A stretch of DNA of 54,756 nt from Rubrivivax sp. (GCA_016790425.1 JAEUPF010000141.1:1-54756); one strand, 5' to 3'. Counted from the stretch's first letter, positions 33,233 to 45,718 are shown. Notes: generated by a model from the letters alone, not told the origin. Numbers and translations: made by a program.

Positions 33233-34591
33233 TCAGGCGGCGCGCCGGATCGCGCCGCGCAGCGTCTCGACGATCTGGTCGATGTGGGTCTTCTCGACGA
33301 TGAGTGGCGGCGAGATGGCGACGATGTCGCCGGTGGTGCGCACCAGCACGCCCTTGTCCCAGCAGTCGAGGAAGATGTCGAAGGCGCGCTTGGTCGGCTC
33401 GCCGGGTTTCGGCGCCAGCTCGACGCCGCCGACGAGGCCGAAGTTGCGGATGTCGATGACGTTCGGCTCGCCCTTCAGCGAATGCAGCGCGTCGGCCAGG
33501 ACGCCTTCCATTTCCTTGGCGCGCGTGAGCAGGCCCTCCTCGGCGTAGGTGTCCAGCGTGCCGATGCCGGCGGCGCAGGCCAGCGGGTGCGCCGAGTAGG
33601 TGTAGCCGTGGAAGAACTCGATCAGGTGCTCGGGGCCGTTCATGAACACGTCGTGAATCGCCTGCTTGGCGATCACCGCGCCCATCGGCACCGCGCCGGC
33701 AGTGATGCCCTTGGCGCAGGTGATGAGGTCGGGCGTGACGCCGAAGGCCTGCGCCGCGAACGGTGCGCCGGTACGGCCGAACCCGGTGATGACCTCGTCG
33801 AAGATGAGCAGGATGCCGTGGCGGTCGCAGATCTCGCGCAGGCGCTGCAGGTAGCCCTGCGGCGGAATCAGCACGCCGGTGCTGCCGGCGATCGGCTCGA
33901 CGATGACGGCGGCGATCGTGCTCGCGTCGTGCAGCGTCACCAGTCGCTCGAGGTCGTCGGCCAGCTCGGCGCCGTGCGCCGGCTGGCCGCGCGAGAAGGC
34001 GTTGCGCGCCGGGTCGTGCGTGTGGCGCAGGTGGTCGACGCCGGCCAGCAGGGTGCCGAAATGCTTGCGGTTGGCGACGATGCCGCCCACCGAGATGCCG
34101 CCGAAGTTGACGCCGTGGTAGCCGCGCTCGCGGCCGATGAGGCGCGTGCGCGCTCCTTCGCCGCGCACGCGGTGGTAGGCGATCGCCATCTTGAGCGCCG
34201 TCTCCACCGACTCGCTGCCGCTGTTGGTGAAGAAGACGCGGTTCATGCCCTTCGGGGCGATTGCCGCCACGCGCTCGGCGAGCTCGAACGCCAACGGGTG
34301 CCCCATCTGGAACGGCGGCGCGAAGTCCATCTCGGCGGCCTGGTCCTGGATGGCCTTGACGACGCGCGGCCGCGAGTGGCCGGTGTTGACGCACCACAGG
34401 CCCGCCACGGCATCGAGGATCTGGCGGCCGTCGACGTCCCAATAGTGCATGTCCTTGGCCCTGGCCAGCAGGCGCGGCGCCTTCTTGAACTGCCGGTTCG
34501 CGGTGAAGGGCATCCAGTGCGCGTCCATCGCGAAACGGCTGCCGGTGCTCTCGGCGGCCTGCATCAGGGCGGGGTCGACGGGCTTGTTCAT
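33233..34591 (-). CDS. Omega-amino acid:pyruvate aminotransferase (beta-alanine type)
   Basis: A 452-residue class III PLP aminotransferase. The start MNKPVDPALMQ and WMPFTANRQFKKAPRLL match beta-alanine:pyruvate aminotransferases. Further motifs are LWCVNTGHSR, FFTNSGSESVETALK, GYHGVNFGGISVGG, LIFDEVITGFGRTG and Lys in ITCAKGITAGAVPMG. An upstream extension in frame (from 34672) is not used because family members begin near MNKP. It is the first gene of the minus-strand operon and divergent from the Lrp-type regulator gene, which suggests direct control. Possible substrates are beta-alanine, GABA or an aminoaldehyde-derived acid. Confidence 0.92.
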   Translation of the reverse strand: MNKPVDPALMQAAESTGSRFAMDAHWMPFTANRQFKKAPRLLARAKDMHYWDVDGRQILDAVAGLWCVNTGHSRPRVVKAIQDQAAEMDFAPPFQMGHPLAFELAERVAAIAPKGMNRVFFTNSGSESVETALKMAIAYHRVRGEGARTRLIGRERGYHGVNFGGISVGGIVANRKHFGTLLAGVDHLRHTHDPARNAFSRGQPAHGAELADDLERLVTLHDASTIAAVIVEPIAGSTGVLIPPQGYLQRLREICDRHGILLIFDEVITGFGRTGAPFAAQAFGVTPDLITCAKGITAGAVPMGAVIAKQAIHDVFMNGPEHLIEFFHGYTYSAHPLACAAGIGTLDTYAEEGLLTRAKEMEGVLADALHSLKGEPNVIDIRNFGLVGGVELAPKPGEPTKRAFDIFLDCWDKGVLVRTTGDIVAISPPLIVEKTHIDQIVETLRGAIRRAA

Positions 34592-34682
34592 CTGGGGTTC
34601 TCCGGTCGGCGCGCCAGGGATGGCAGCGCGAGTGTGTTCCGGCACGTTTGCGCCGGGCGCGGCTTGGGGCAACGAGTCTAGA

Positions 34683-34732
34683 GAGGAGGGCGCGCAATGT
34701 GCTTGCCAAGGGAATACGGGTTAACCCTCCTC
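34683..34732. promoter_or_regulatory. Inverted repeats in the divergent Lrp/aminotransferase promoter region
   Basis: GAGGAGGG at 34683-34690 is mirrored by CCCTCCTC at 34725-34732, and a 10-bp perfect palindrome GGGTTAACCC lies at 34718-34727. They fall in the 204-base gap between the divergent aminotransferase and Lrp-type genes, where an Lrp/AsnC octamer would be expected to bind. The repeats are seen directly; their use as operators is inferred. Confidence 0.5.
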
Positions 34733-34795
34733 CGCGCAACGTCCTGCGGTAACCAAACGGCCTGGGAGAATATCCTTCGAGCAAGGCCGTCTTCA

Positions 34796-35263
34796 ATGCA
34801 ACTGGATTCGATCGACCGAGCGATTCTCGAAGTCCTGCAAGGGCAGGGGCGCATTTCGAACCAGGAACTGGCGCAGCGGGTGCACTTGTCCGCCTCGGCT
34901 TGCCTGCGGCGCGTCAAGGCGCTGGAGGACGCCGGCGTCATCGCCGGGTACGTGGCGCTGCTCAACGCGAAGGCGGTGGGACAGCCGGGCACGAGTTTCA
35001 CGATCATCAACCTCGACGGCACGCAGCCGAGCAAGCTCGAGGCGTTCGAGCAGGCCGTGCGCGCGACGCCGCAGATCCTCGACTGCTTCTACGTCGCCGG
35101 CGGCAACGACTACCTGGTGCGTTTCACCTACAAGGACGCCGAGGACCTGGAGCGCTTCCACGCCGAGGTGCTGCCGCGGCTGCCCGGCGTCGTGCGCAGC
35201 AATTCGATGCTCGTGCTGCGCACCGTGAAGCGCACGACGGCCTTGGCGCTGCCGGCGGCATGA
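34796..35263 (+). CDS. Lrp/AsnC-family transcriptional regulator
   Basis: A 155-residue DNA-binding protein. The winged helix (1-60) has LDSIDRAILEVLQGQGRISNQELAQRVHLSASACLRRVKALEDAGVI in the usual pieces. The RAM ligand domain (70-145) contains VRATPQILDCFYVAGGNDYLVRF. Such proteins sense an amino acid and control linked catabolic genes. Divergent placement from the omega-aminotransferase operon makes that operon the likely target. Its stop overlaps the start of the next gene by ATGA. Confidence 0.93.
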   Translation: MQLDSIDRAILEVLQGQGRISNQELAQRVHLSASACLRRVKALEDAGVIAGYVALLNAKAVGQPGTSFTIINLDGTQPSKLEAFEQAVRATPQILDCFYVAGGNDYLVRFTYKDAEDLERFHAEVLPRLPGVVRSNSMLVLRTVKRTTALALPAA

Positions 35264-36009
35264 GCGGCGGGGCGCACGAATGCGGCGCACGAATGAAGCC
35301 GGTCCTCGTGCTCCAGCACCTGAACGGCGACGGGCCGGCCTACCTGGGCCGCTGGCTGCGCCAGCGCGGCATCGCTTTCGACGTTCGCAACACAGGGGCG
35401 GGCGAGGCGTTCCCGGAGTCGCTGGCGGGCTATCGAGCGCTGGCCATCCTCGGCGGCGAGATGAGCGCCAACGATGCGCTACCCTCGTTGCGGCGCGCCG
35501 AGGCGCTGTTCCTCGAAGCCTTGCGCGACGGCGTGCCGACCCTCGGCCACTGCCTGGGCGGCCAGTTGATGGCGCGCGCGCTCGGGGCGCGAATCGGCGA
35601 TTCGGCGGCCCCGGAAGTCGGCTTCCACCAGATCGCGCTCAGCGAAGGCGGCGAGGCGGCCGCCTGGTTCGGCAGCGGGCCCGCACCGTGCGTGTTCCAG
35701 TGGCACTACGAGGCATTCGACCTTCCGCCGCAGGCGCAATGTCTCGCCACGAGCGCCGCCTGCGCGCAGCAGGCGTTCGCGCTCGGTCCGCACCTGGCGA
35801 TGCAGTTCCACATCGAGGTCGATGCGGAGAAGGTGACCCGTTGGTCGCACGACGACGGGGAGCGGTATCGGCACGCGATGGCGCGCCACGCCGCCACCGT
35901 GCACGACGGCGTACGAATCCGCGGCGATGCAGCGCTGTTGCTCGCCGGGCACCAGGCGCTGGCTGATCGCATCTACGGACGCTGGCTGTCGGCCGCTGCG
36001 CCGGCTTGA
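35260..36009 (+). CDS. Class I glutamine amidotransferase-like protein
   Basis: A 249-residue protein resembling the stand-alone GMP-synthase-like amidotransferases. The nucleophile is Cys98 in TLGHCLGGQLMA, and His184/Glu186 in FHIEV complete the triad, replacing the more common HPE. LAILGGEMSANDALP is the oxyanion-region strand. The coupled ATG 35260 is used; ATG 35293 (MKPVLVLQH) is closer to the usual family start and may be the real one. Coupling with the Lrp gene and closeness to gamma-glutamylpolyamine genes suggest hydrolysis of a gamma-glutamyl intermediate, but this is a guess. Confidence 0.82.
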   Translation: MSGGAHECGARMKPVLVLQHLNGDGPAYLGRWLRQRGIAFDVRNTGAGEAFPESLAGYRALAILGGEMSANDALPSLRRAEALFLEALRDGVPTLGHCLGGQLMARALGARIGDSAAPEVGFHQIALSEGGEAAAWFGSGPAPCVFQWHYEAFDLPPQAQCLATSAACAQQAFALGPHLAMQFHIEVDAEKVTRWSHDDGERYRHAMARHAATVHDGVRIRGDAALLLAGHQALADRIYGRWLSAAAPA

Positions 36010-36296
36010 GCCTTCCGAGCGCGCGCCGGTCTGGCTGCCTCGGCTCTCGCGCTGCCGCATGGCAGCAACGCGATTCCACAATGCAAGATTACCTGCGCTG
36101 CATAGCAGCAAAATTCCTTCATACGCAAAAATGACGCTCCATAATGTGGAGTGCTTCCATAGCTCATTGATTTCTCAAGTGTTCATAGCGTGTCTTATAT
36201 AAGACATGACTCATCACAGCGGAACCTCTATTGCTATGCTGACGGCGCCGAAGGCTCCCTTTCGCCCCGTTCTCAACCGACACAGGAGTACCGCTC
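36010..36296. promoter_or_regulatory. aceA upstream region, AT-richer than its surroundings
   Basis: This 287-base gap has no convincing gene. Bases 36070-36240 are notably richer in A and T than the flanking genes. CTCCA (36137-36141) and TGGAG (36147-36151) form a short inverted repeat. CATAGC occurs at 36101, 36158 and 36184. A possible -35 TTGATT lies at 36167. An AGGAG ribosome-binding site at 36284-36288 serves aceA. The region probably holds the regulated aceA promoter. Confidence 0.6.
36191..36206. promoter_or_regulatory. Perfect 16-bp palindrome, probable operator of aceA
   Basis: TGTCTTATATAAGACA is a perfect dyad centred 98 bases before the aceA start. Its core TATATA could double as a -10 element, so a bound dimeric regulator would block RNA polymerase. 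This would suit carbon-source control of the glyoxylate shunt. The regulator is not identifiable from the window. Confidence 0.65.
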
Positions 36297-37595
<1,299 letters not shown>

Positions 37596-37608
37596 GCACA
37601 GTCCACGC

Positions 37609-37631
37609 GGGCCGGGCGGCAAGCCCGGTCC
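37609..37631. terminator. Hairpin between convergent aceA and alcohol dehydrogenase genes
   Basis: GGGCCGGGC (37609-37617) pairs with GCCCGGTCC (37623-37631) with one G-T wobble and a 5-base loop. It fills most of the 46-base gap between two convergent stops, so it could end transcripts from both sides. No T run is present on either side, which lowers confidence. Confidence 0.5.
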
Positions 37632-37641
37632 GCCCGTGCGT

Positions 37642-38790
37642 TCAGAGGCTTTCTTCGAGCATGCGCCGGTAGTCCTCGCGGCTGGCCAGCCGCGGGTTGG
37701 TCTTGTGGCAGTGGTCGGCGAGGGCGCCGTCGATGACGCGCTCGAACAGGTCGCGCGTGACGCCCATCGCCGCCAGACCGGCGGGCAGGCCGAGGCGGGC
37801 GTTCATCGCGCGCAGCGCGGCCGCCAGCTCGGTGCCCGCGCCATCGCAGCCAGGCAGGCCGATCGCCTCGGCCAGGCGCTGCAGGCGTCGCTCGGAACGA
37901 ATCGATTCGGCGCCGGCGTTGAAGCGCACCACCGCCGGCAGGAACATCGCGTTCAGCGTGCCGTGGTGCAGGCGCGGGTCGACACCGCCCAGGCTGTGGC
38001 TGAGCGAATGCACGCAGCCCAGGCCCTTCTGGAACGCCATCGCGCCTTGCATGCTGGCGCTCAGCATGTTCCAGCGCGCCGCGAGGTCGCTGCCGTCGCG
38101 CGTGGCGCGCTCGATGTGTGCCCAGCCGCGGGCCAGTCCATCCAGCGCGATACCGTCGGCCGGCGGATTGACCGCCGGCGCCATGAACGTCTCCATGCAA
38201 TGCGCGATGGCGTCCATGCCGGTGGCGGCGGTCAGGAGCGGCGGCAACCCGAGCGTCAGCTCCGGGTCGAGCAGCGCCGCCTTGGGCATGAGGTGCCAGC
38301 TGTGGAAGCCGAGCTTGCGGCCGTCGTCGACGATGACGATGGCGCCGCGCGCCACTTCACTGCCGGTCCCGGCGGTGGTGGGCACCGCGATGAGCGGCAG
38401 CACCTGCGCGGTGATCTTGTCGCTGCCGCCTTCGATGGTGGCGTAGGTCTTGAGCGGTCCGTCGTGCGTGGCAGCGATCGCCGCGGCCTTGGCCAGATCG
38501 ATGCTCGAGCCGCCGCCGACGGCAACGAGGCCGTCGCAGCGCTCGCGCTGGAGCACCTGGACCGCGGCGCGAACGGCGGCCTCGGTGGGATTGGACGGCG
38601 TGCCGTCGAACACCGCGTGCGGCGCACCGGCAAGCGCCGCCTCGGCGCGTGCGAGAACGCCCGCCGCGCGCACGCCAGCGTCGGTGACGACGAGCGGTTT
38701 GCGGATGCCCGCGCGCGCGCATTCGGGCTTCAGCAGGCGCACGACGCCGGGATCGATGTCGATCTGGGTGAGATAGAGGATGCGTGCCAT
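37642..38790 (-). CDS. Iron-containing (group III) alcohol dehydrogenase
   Basis: A 382-residue NAD(P)-dependent dehydrogenase of the Fe-ADH family. The cofactor motif is GGGSSIDLAK (92-101), with PTTAGTGSEV (138-146) following. Probable metal ligands are Asp193 and His197 in GMDAIAHCME, His261 in CVHSLSHSLGG and His275 in HHGTLNA. The substrate is not visible; members act on lactaldehyde, 1,3-propanediol, maleylacetate, 4-hydroxybutyrate and others. It is convergent with aceA and divergent from the thioesterase fusion, so it is probably a single-gene unit. Confidence 0.92.
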   Translation of the reverse strand: MARILYLTQIDIDPGVVRLLKPECARAGIRKPLVVTDAGVRAAGVLARAEAALAGAPHAVFDGTPSNPTEAAVRAAVQVLQRERCDGLVAVGGGSSIDLAKAAAIAATHDGPLKTYATIEGGSDKITAQVLPLIAVPTTAGTGSEVARGAIVIVDDGRKLGFHSWHLMPKAALLDPELTLGLPPLLTAATGMDAIAHCMETFMAPAVNPPADGIALDGLARGWAHIERATRDGSDLAARWNMLSASMQGAMAFQKGLGCVHSLSHSLGGVDPRLHHGTLNAMFLPAVVRFNAGAESIRSERRLQRLAEAIGLPGCDGAGTELAAALRAMNARLGLPAGLAAMGVTRDLFERVIDGALADHCHKTNPRLASREDYRRMLEESL

Positions 38791-38856
38791 GCGCGACAGT
38801 ATGCTCCGGCCCCGAGCCGACCCGCTTGTCCCGCAGCCTTCGCGCAGGAACGCCCG

Positions 38857-39804
38857 ATGACCCAAGCCGCCGCGCCGAGCCTCGACCACAAGACCCCTGC
38901 ACCGGCCGCGCCTGCAGGCACCGCGCCGCCGCAGCGCGCCGACTTCCGCTTCCTCGAGCGCTTGCGCGTGCGCTGGGCCGAGGTGGACATGCAGAAGATC
39001 GTCTTCAACGGCCACTACCTGATGTACTTCGACACCGCGGTGGCCGGCTACTGGCGCGCGCTGGCGATGCCTTACCACCAGACGATGGAGGCGCTGCAGG
39101 GCGACCTCTACGCGCGCAAGGCGACGGTGGAGTACGAGGACTCGGCGCGCTACGACGACGTGATCGAGGTCGGCGTGCGCTGCGCGCGCATCGGCCGCTC
39201 TTCGATGCTGCTGGCGCTGGCGGTGCTGCGAGGCGGCAAGCGCCTCGTGCACGGCGAACTGGTCTACGTCTTCGCCGACCCGGCCACGCAGACCAGCCGG
39301 CCGCTGCCGGCGCCGCTGCGCGAGGTGCTCGAAGCCTTCGAGGCCGGCTTGCCGATGGTCGTGTGCACGCCGGGCGACTGGAAGGCGCACGGCCAGGAGG
39401 CCGCTCGCCTGCGCCGCGCCGTGTTCGAAGCCGAGCTGGGTGCCGCGCAGCCGATGGGCGAGGATGCCGCCGATGCCGACGCCGTGCATGTGCTGGCCCG
39501 CAACCGATTGGGGCTGGCGGTGGGCACCGGACGCCTCGTGCGCGAGGCGGCAGACGGCGGTCGCACGTCGCGCATCGGCCGCCTCGCGGTGCTGGCGCAG
39601 GTGCGCGGGGCGGGCATCGGGGCGGCGCTCGTGGCGGCGCTCGTCGACGCAGCGAAAGCGCGCGGCGACCGCGAGATCGTGCTGTCGGCGCAGGTCGATG
39701 CGCGGCCCTTCTACGAGCGGCTGGGGTTCACGCCCGCGGGCGCGCCGTTCGACGCTGCCGGCTTGGCGCACCAGGAGATGCGGCGCCCTTTGTCTTTGTT
39801 GTAG
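38857..39804 (+). CDS. Fusion of a hotdog acyl-CoA thioesterase and a GNAT acetyltransferase
   Basis: A 315-residue two-domain protein. Residues about 30-165 form a YbgC/FadM-type hotdog thioesterase: RVRWAEVDMQKIVFNGHYLMYFDTA has the active-site Asp-x-N-GH pattern. After a linker, residues about 175-315 form a GNAT domain with the acetyl-CoA loop VRGAGIGAALVAALVDAA and the end PFYERLGFTPAG. The first 28 residues are Pro/Ala-rich. Coupling acyl-CoA hydrolysis with acyl transfer in one chain is suggestive, but substrates for both are unknown. Confidence 0.88.
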   Translation: MTQAAAPSLDHKTPAPAAPAGTAPPQRADFRFLERLRVRWAEVDMQKIVFNGHYLMYFDTAVAGYWRALAMPYHQTMEALQGDLYARKATVEYEDSARYDDVIEVGVRCARIGRSSMLLALAVLRGGKRLVHGELVYVFADPATQTSRPLPAPLREVLEAFEAGLPMVVCTPGDWKAHGQEAARLRRAVFEAELGAAQPMGEDAADADAVHVLARNRLGLAVGTGRLVREAADGGRTSRIGRLAVLAQVRGAGIGAALVAALVDAAKARGDREIVLSAQVDARPFYERLGFTPAGAPFDAAGLAHQEMRRPLSLL

Positions 39805-39870
39805 CGGCGACGCCCCGCGGAGGGCGCAGGCCGCCGCCCGTTGCTGGCAAGCTGGCGGCAACTCGCCGGC

Positions 39871-40869
39871 TCAGGCGGCCGCGGCCGGAAGCGCGTAGGG
39901 TTGGTCCACGAACGTCAGCAGCGGACCATCGGCGCTGCCCAGGTGCAGCGATCCGCCCGCTGTGGCCGCGATCTTCAGTTCAACCAGCCCGGCGAAGGTG
40001 CCGGCATGCCCGCCGCCGAGGACCACCAGGCCGGCGGGCTGGCCCGGGTCTTCGCTGTGGAAGACCTCCTGCCCGGGCTCGAGCGCCGCGGCCGCCCGCA
40101 GGACGTAGGCCCGCCGCTTCAGTGTGCCGCGGTACTCGCTACGCGCGACGACCTCCTGGCCCGGATAGCAGCCCTTGCGGAAGCTGACGCCGCCCACGAG
40201 TTCGAGGTTCACCATCTGCGGCACGAACTGCTCGACCGTGGCGGCGACGATGCGGGCCGTGCCGCTTCTGGCTTCGAGCCAGCGCCACGCCGATGCATCG
40301 AGAGCAGGCAGGGCAGCCGGCGGCCCGCCGCCCGCGAGCAAGGCGCGCGGCACGACGCCGGCATCGGCCAGCGCATCCGGAAAGCGAATCAGCCGCCCTG
40401 CGCCCTGCAGCGAGGCCGCCTCCCAGGCGCGCTGCGGCCAGTTCGCGCCGAACGCCGAGACCGCTGCCGCGCCGGCCAGCCCCCACAGCGGCACATCGGC
40501 CGTCGCATCGCTGAGCTTGCACCTGGCGCGCAGCACGTACATCGACAGGCGCTTCAGCGTCGGCGCCAGCAGGTCGGCACTGCAGGCCAGCAGGAAGTCA
40601 TCGGCATCGTCGCGCCAGACGACGAAGGTCGCCAGCAACCGGCCCTTGGCCGAGCAGTAGCCGGCCAGCACGGCGGCGCTGCCGCCGCGAAGCCCGCTCA
40701 CGTCGTTCGTCAGCTGCCCTTGCAGGAAGCTCTCGGCGTCGTCGCCGCGGGCGCGGATGACGCCCCAGTCGGTGAGGCGCAGCGCGCCACAGGGGTTGCC
40801 GTCCGGCGCAGCGCCGCCAGGGTGGCTGGTCGATGAAGCGCCGGGGGCGCAGTCAGAGAGAGAAGACAT
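39871..40869 (-). CDS. ygfZ: Folate-binding protein YgfZ (iron-sulfur cluster repair/assembly)
   Basis: YgfZ uses tetrahydrofolate to help maintain some iron-sulfur enzymes such as MiaB. The 332-residue protein has the diagnostic KGCYPGQE motif in VGGVSFRKGCYPGQEVVARSEY, preceded by GDDAESFLQGQLTNDV and GYCSAKGRLLA. The fold is that of GcvT-like aminomethyltransferases. The start MSSLSD at 40869 leaves only 23 bases to the divergent mltG start, so its promoter must overlap the mltG side. This ygfZ/mltG arrangement is usual in betaproteobacteria. Confidence 0.93.
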   Translation of the reverse strand: MSSLSDCAPGASSTSHPGGAAPDGNPCGALRLTDWGVIRARGDDAESFLQGQLTNDVSGLRGGSAAVLAGYCSAKGRLLATFVVWRDDADDFLLACSADLLAPTLKRLSMYVLRARCKLSDATADVPLWGLAGAAAVSAFGANWPQRAWEAASLQGAGRLIRFPDALADAGVVPRALLAGGGPPAALPALDASAWRWLEARSGTARIVAATVEQFVPQMVNLELVGGVSFRKGCYPGQEVVARSEYRGTLKRRAYVLRAAAALEPGQEVFHSEDPGQPAGLVVLGGGHAGTFAGLVELKIAATAGGSLHLGSADGPLLTFVDQPYALPAAAA

Positions 40870-40892
40870 GGCGCCGATTATCATTTCCGCCC

Positions 40893-43656
<2,764 letters not shown>

Positions 43657-43697
43657 TCGGGCCGTCGCCCGGCGACCCCTTCGCTACACTGCACGCC

Positions 43698-44099
43698 ATG
43701 AACGACCGCCTCACCACGCGCTCGGCCGGACTCGCCCCGGCTTCGGTGCCTGCCGGGGCGGCGCGGCCGAGCGTGATCCAGCTCGTCTTCCGCGAGAAAG
43801 GCGCGCTGTACGCGGCCTACATCCCTTTGCTGTCCGACGGCGGCCTGTTCGTGCCGACCACGCGCGACTATCGGCTCGGCGAAGACATCTACCTGCTGCT
43901 TTCGCTGCCCGACGACCCGCAACGGTTCCCGGTCGCCGGCAAGGTGGCCTGGATCACGCCGGCCAACGCTTCCGGTGGCCGCACGCAAGGGGTGGGCGTG
44001 CGCTTCCCCAACGACGAGAAGACGCGCCAGCTCAAGCAGAAGATCGAGGAGATCCTCGGCACGACGCTGCAGTCGGCCAAGCCGACGCAGACGATCTGA
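43698..44099 (+). CDS. PilZ-domain protein
   Basis: A 133-residue PilZ-domain protein, probably of the type-IV-pilus PilZ kind. It contains VIQLVFREKGALYAAYIPLLSDGGLFVPTT, a family pattern, and later GKVAWITP and GVGVRFPND. The canonical RxxxR and D/NxSxxG c-di-GMP residues are not evident, so it probably does not bind c-di-GMP, like the namesake PilZ. The location between holB and tatD is the usual one for this gene. Confidence 0.93.
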   Translation: MNDRLTTRSAGLAPASVPAGAARPSVIQLVFREKGALYAAYIPLLSDGGLFVPTTRDYRLGEDIYLLLSLPDDPQRFPVAGKVAWITPANASGGRTQGVGVRFPNDEKTRQLKQKIEEILGTTLQSAKPTQTI

Positions 44100-44205
44100 G
44101 CCTGCGGGTCGCGCAGGTCCCGCTGAGCGGTATCGCCCTGCGCGGGCGGCACCCGACGGCCGGCCGCGACAATCGGCGTCTCGTTCGCCTGCTCGCGCAC
44201 CCTCG

Positions 44206-45024
44206 ATGTTCGTCGACTCGCATTGCCACCTCAGCTTCCCGGAGCTGCTGCCGCGCGTCGGCGAGATCCTCGAGGCGATGGGCCACGCGCAGGTGGAGCG
44301 CGCGCTTTGCATCTGCACGACCCTGGAAGAAGCCGAGACTGTGATCGCGCTGGCCGCCCGCGACGAGCGGCTCTTCGCCACCGTCGGCGTGCACCCGGAC
44401 ACCGAGGGGCTGCGCGAACCCACGGTGGCCGACCTCGTGGCGCTGGCACGGCGACCGCGCGTGGTGGGCATCGGCGAGACCGGCCTGGACTACTACCGGC
44501 TGAACGGCCGCAGCATCGTCGACATGCAGTGGCAGCGCGACCGCTTCGCGGTGCACATCCGTGCCGCGTTGGCCACCGGGCTGCCCTTGGTCGTGCACAC
44601 CCGCAGCGCCAGCGACGACACCCTGGCGCTGCTGCGCGAGCACGGCGCGGAGCAGGGCGCCTTGCGTGGGGTCTTCCACTGCTTCACCGAGACGCACGCG
44701 GTGGCGTTAGCGGCCCTGGAGATGGGCTTTCACATCTCGTTCTCCGGCATCCTGAGCTTTCGCAATGCGCAGGCGCTGCGCGACGTGGCGCGCGAAGTGC
44801 CGCTGGAGCGCTGCCTCGTGGAGACCGACAGCCCGTACCTGGCGCCGGCGCCGTACCGCGGCAAGACCAACACGCCGGCGCTGGTGCCGCACGTGGCGCA
44901 GGCGCTGGCCGCCGCCAAGGGTCTGACGCTGGAAGAAGTGGCCGCCGCAACGCGAGGCAATTTCGAGCGGCTGTTCGGCTTGCCGCCGGGGTCGACGTTG
45001 CCCGCAACGGTGGCTGCGCCATGA
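44206..45024 (+). CDS. tatD: TatD-family metal-dependent deoxyribonuclease
   Basis: A 272-residue TIM-barrel metallohydrolase, probably YcfH/TatD-type 3'-5' exonuclease or D-aminoacyl-tRNA-related hydrolase. Metal ligands are in VDSHCHL (His-x-His), GETGLDYY with Glu, VVHTRSA, FHCFTE and ETDSPYLAPAP (Asp). The start MFVDSHCHLSF is standard. Its stop overlaps the ankyrin gene as ATGA. Confidence 0.94.
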   Translation: MFVDSHCHLSFPELLPRVGEILEAMGHAQVERALCICTTLEEAETVIALAARDERLFATVGVHPDTEGLREPTVADLVALARRPRVVGIGETGLDYYRLNGRSIVDMQWQRDRFAVHIRAALATGLPLVVHTRSASDDTLALLREHGAEQGALRGVFHCFTETHAVALAALEMGFHISFSGILSFRNAQALRDVAREVPLERCLVETDSPYLAPAPYRGKTNTPALVPHVAQALAAAKGLTLEEVAAATRGNFERLFGLPPGSTLPATVAAP

Positions 45025-45692
45025 GCGAGGCCGTTTCGCCGATGCGCCGGTCGGTGGTCGTTCGGGTGAGCGTCGGCGTGGCCGCGGCCATGGCTGCGGT
45101 GATGCTCGGCACGGCACAGGCGGGCCCGAAGGAAGACTTCTTCAAGGCCGTGGAACTGGATCGGCCGCAGTTCGTGCGTTCGGTGATCGAGGCCGGCTTC
45201 GACCCCAACACGGCAGACGATCGCGGCCAGACGGGGCTCGGCATCGCGATGCGCGAAGGCTGCTTCGCAGCGGCCGAGGCGCTGCTGGCCTTCAAGCAGG
45301 TCCAGATCGACCTGCCGAATGCCGCCGGCGAGACCCCGCTGATGATGGCGGCGCTGCGCGGTCACGAGGCCTGGGTGCGGCGCCTGCTCGAGCGCGGCGC
45401 GGCCGTCAATCGACCGGGGTGGTCGCCGCTGCACTACGCGGCCAGCGGGCCCGAGCCGAAGGTGATCGAGTTGCTGCTGGCACGTGGCGCGCTCATCGAC
45501 GCGCCATCGCCCAACGGCTCGACACCGCTGATGATGGCCGCCGGCTACGGCGCGGTCGATGGTGCCGCGCTGCTGCTGGCGCGCGGCGCGGATGCACGCC
45601 CCCGCAATCGAGCCGGCCTCGACGCGGCCGACTTCGCGCGCCGCGCCGGCCGCGACGCGTTGGCGGCTCGCATCGGCGCTGGCGTGCGGTGA
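45021..45692 (+). CDS. Exported ankyrin-repeat protein
   Basis: A 223-residue protein with a signal peptide (VVVRVSVGVAAAMAAVMLGTAQAG, cleaved near residue 35) and about five ankyrin repeats. The repeats show GFDPNTADDRGQTGLGIAM, NAAGETPLMMAALRGHEAWVRRLL, GWSPLHYAA and PNGSTPLMMAAGYGAVDGAALLL. It is presumably a periplasmic protein-binding module. The 4-base overlap with tatD is a common linkage in Burkholderiales. The partner is unknown. Confidence 0.9.
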   Translation: MSEAVSPMRRSVVVRVSVGVAAAMAAVMLGTAQAGPKEDFFKAVELDRPQFVRSVIEAGFDPNTADDRGQTGLGIAMREGCFAAAEALLAFKQVQIDLPNAAGETPLMMAALRGHEAWVRRLLERGAAVNRPGWSPLHYAASGPEPKVIELLLARGALIDAPSPNGSTPLMMAAGYGAVDGAALLLARGADARPRNRAGLDAADFARRAGRDALAARIGAGVR

Positions 45693-45718
45693 TTCACGGC
45701 CGCTGCGGCCTCGTGCGT

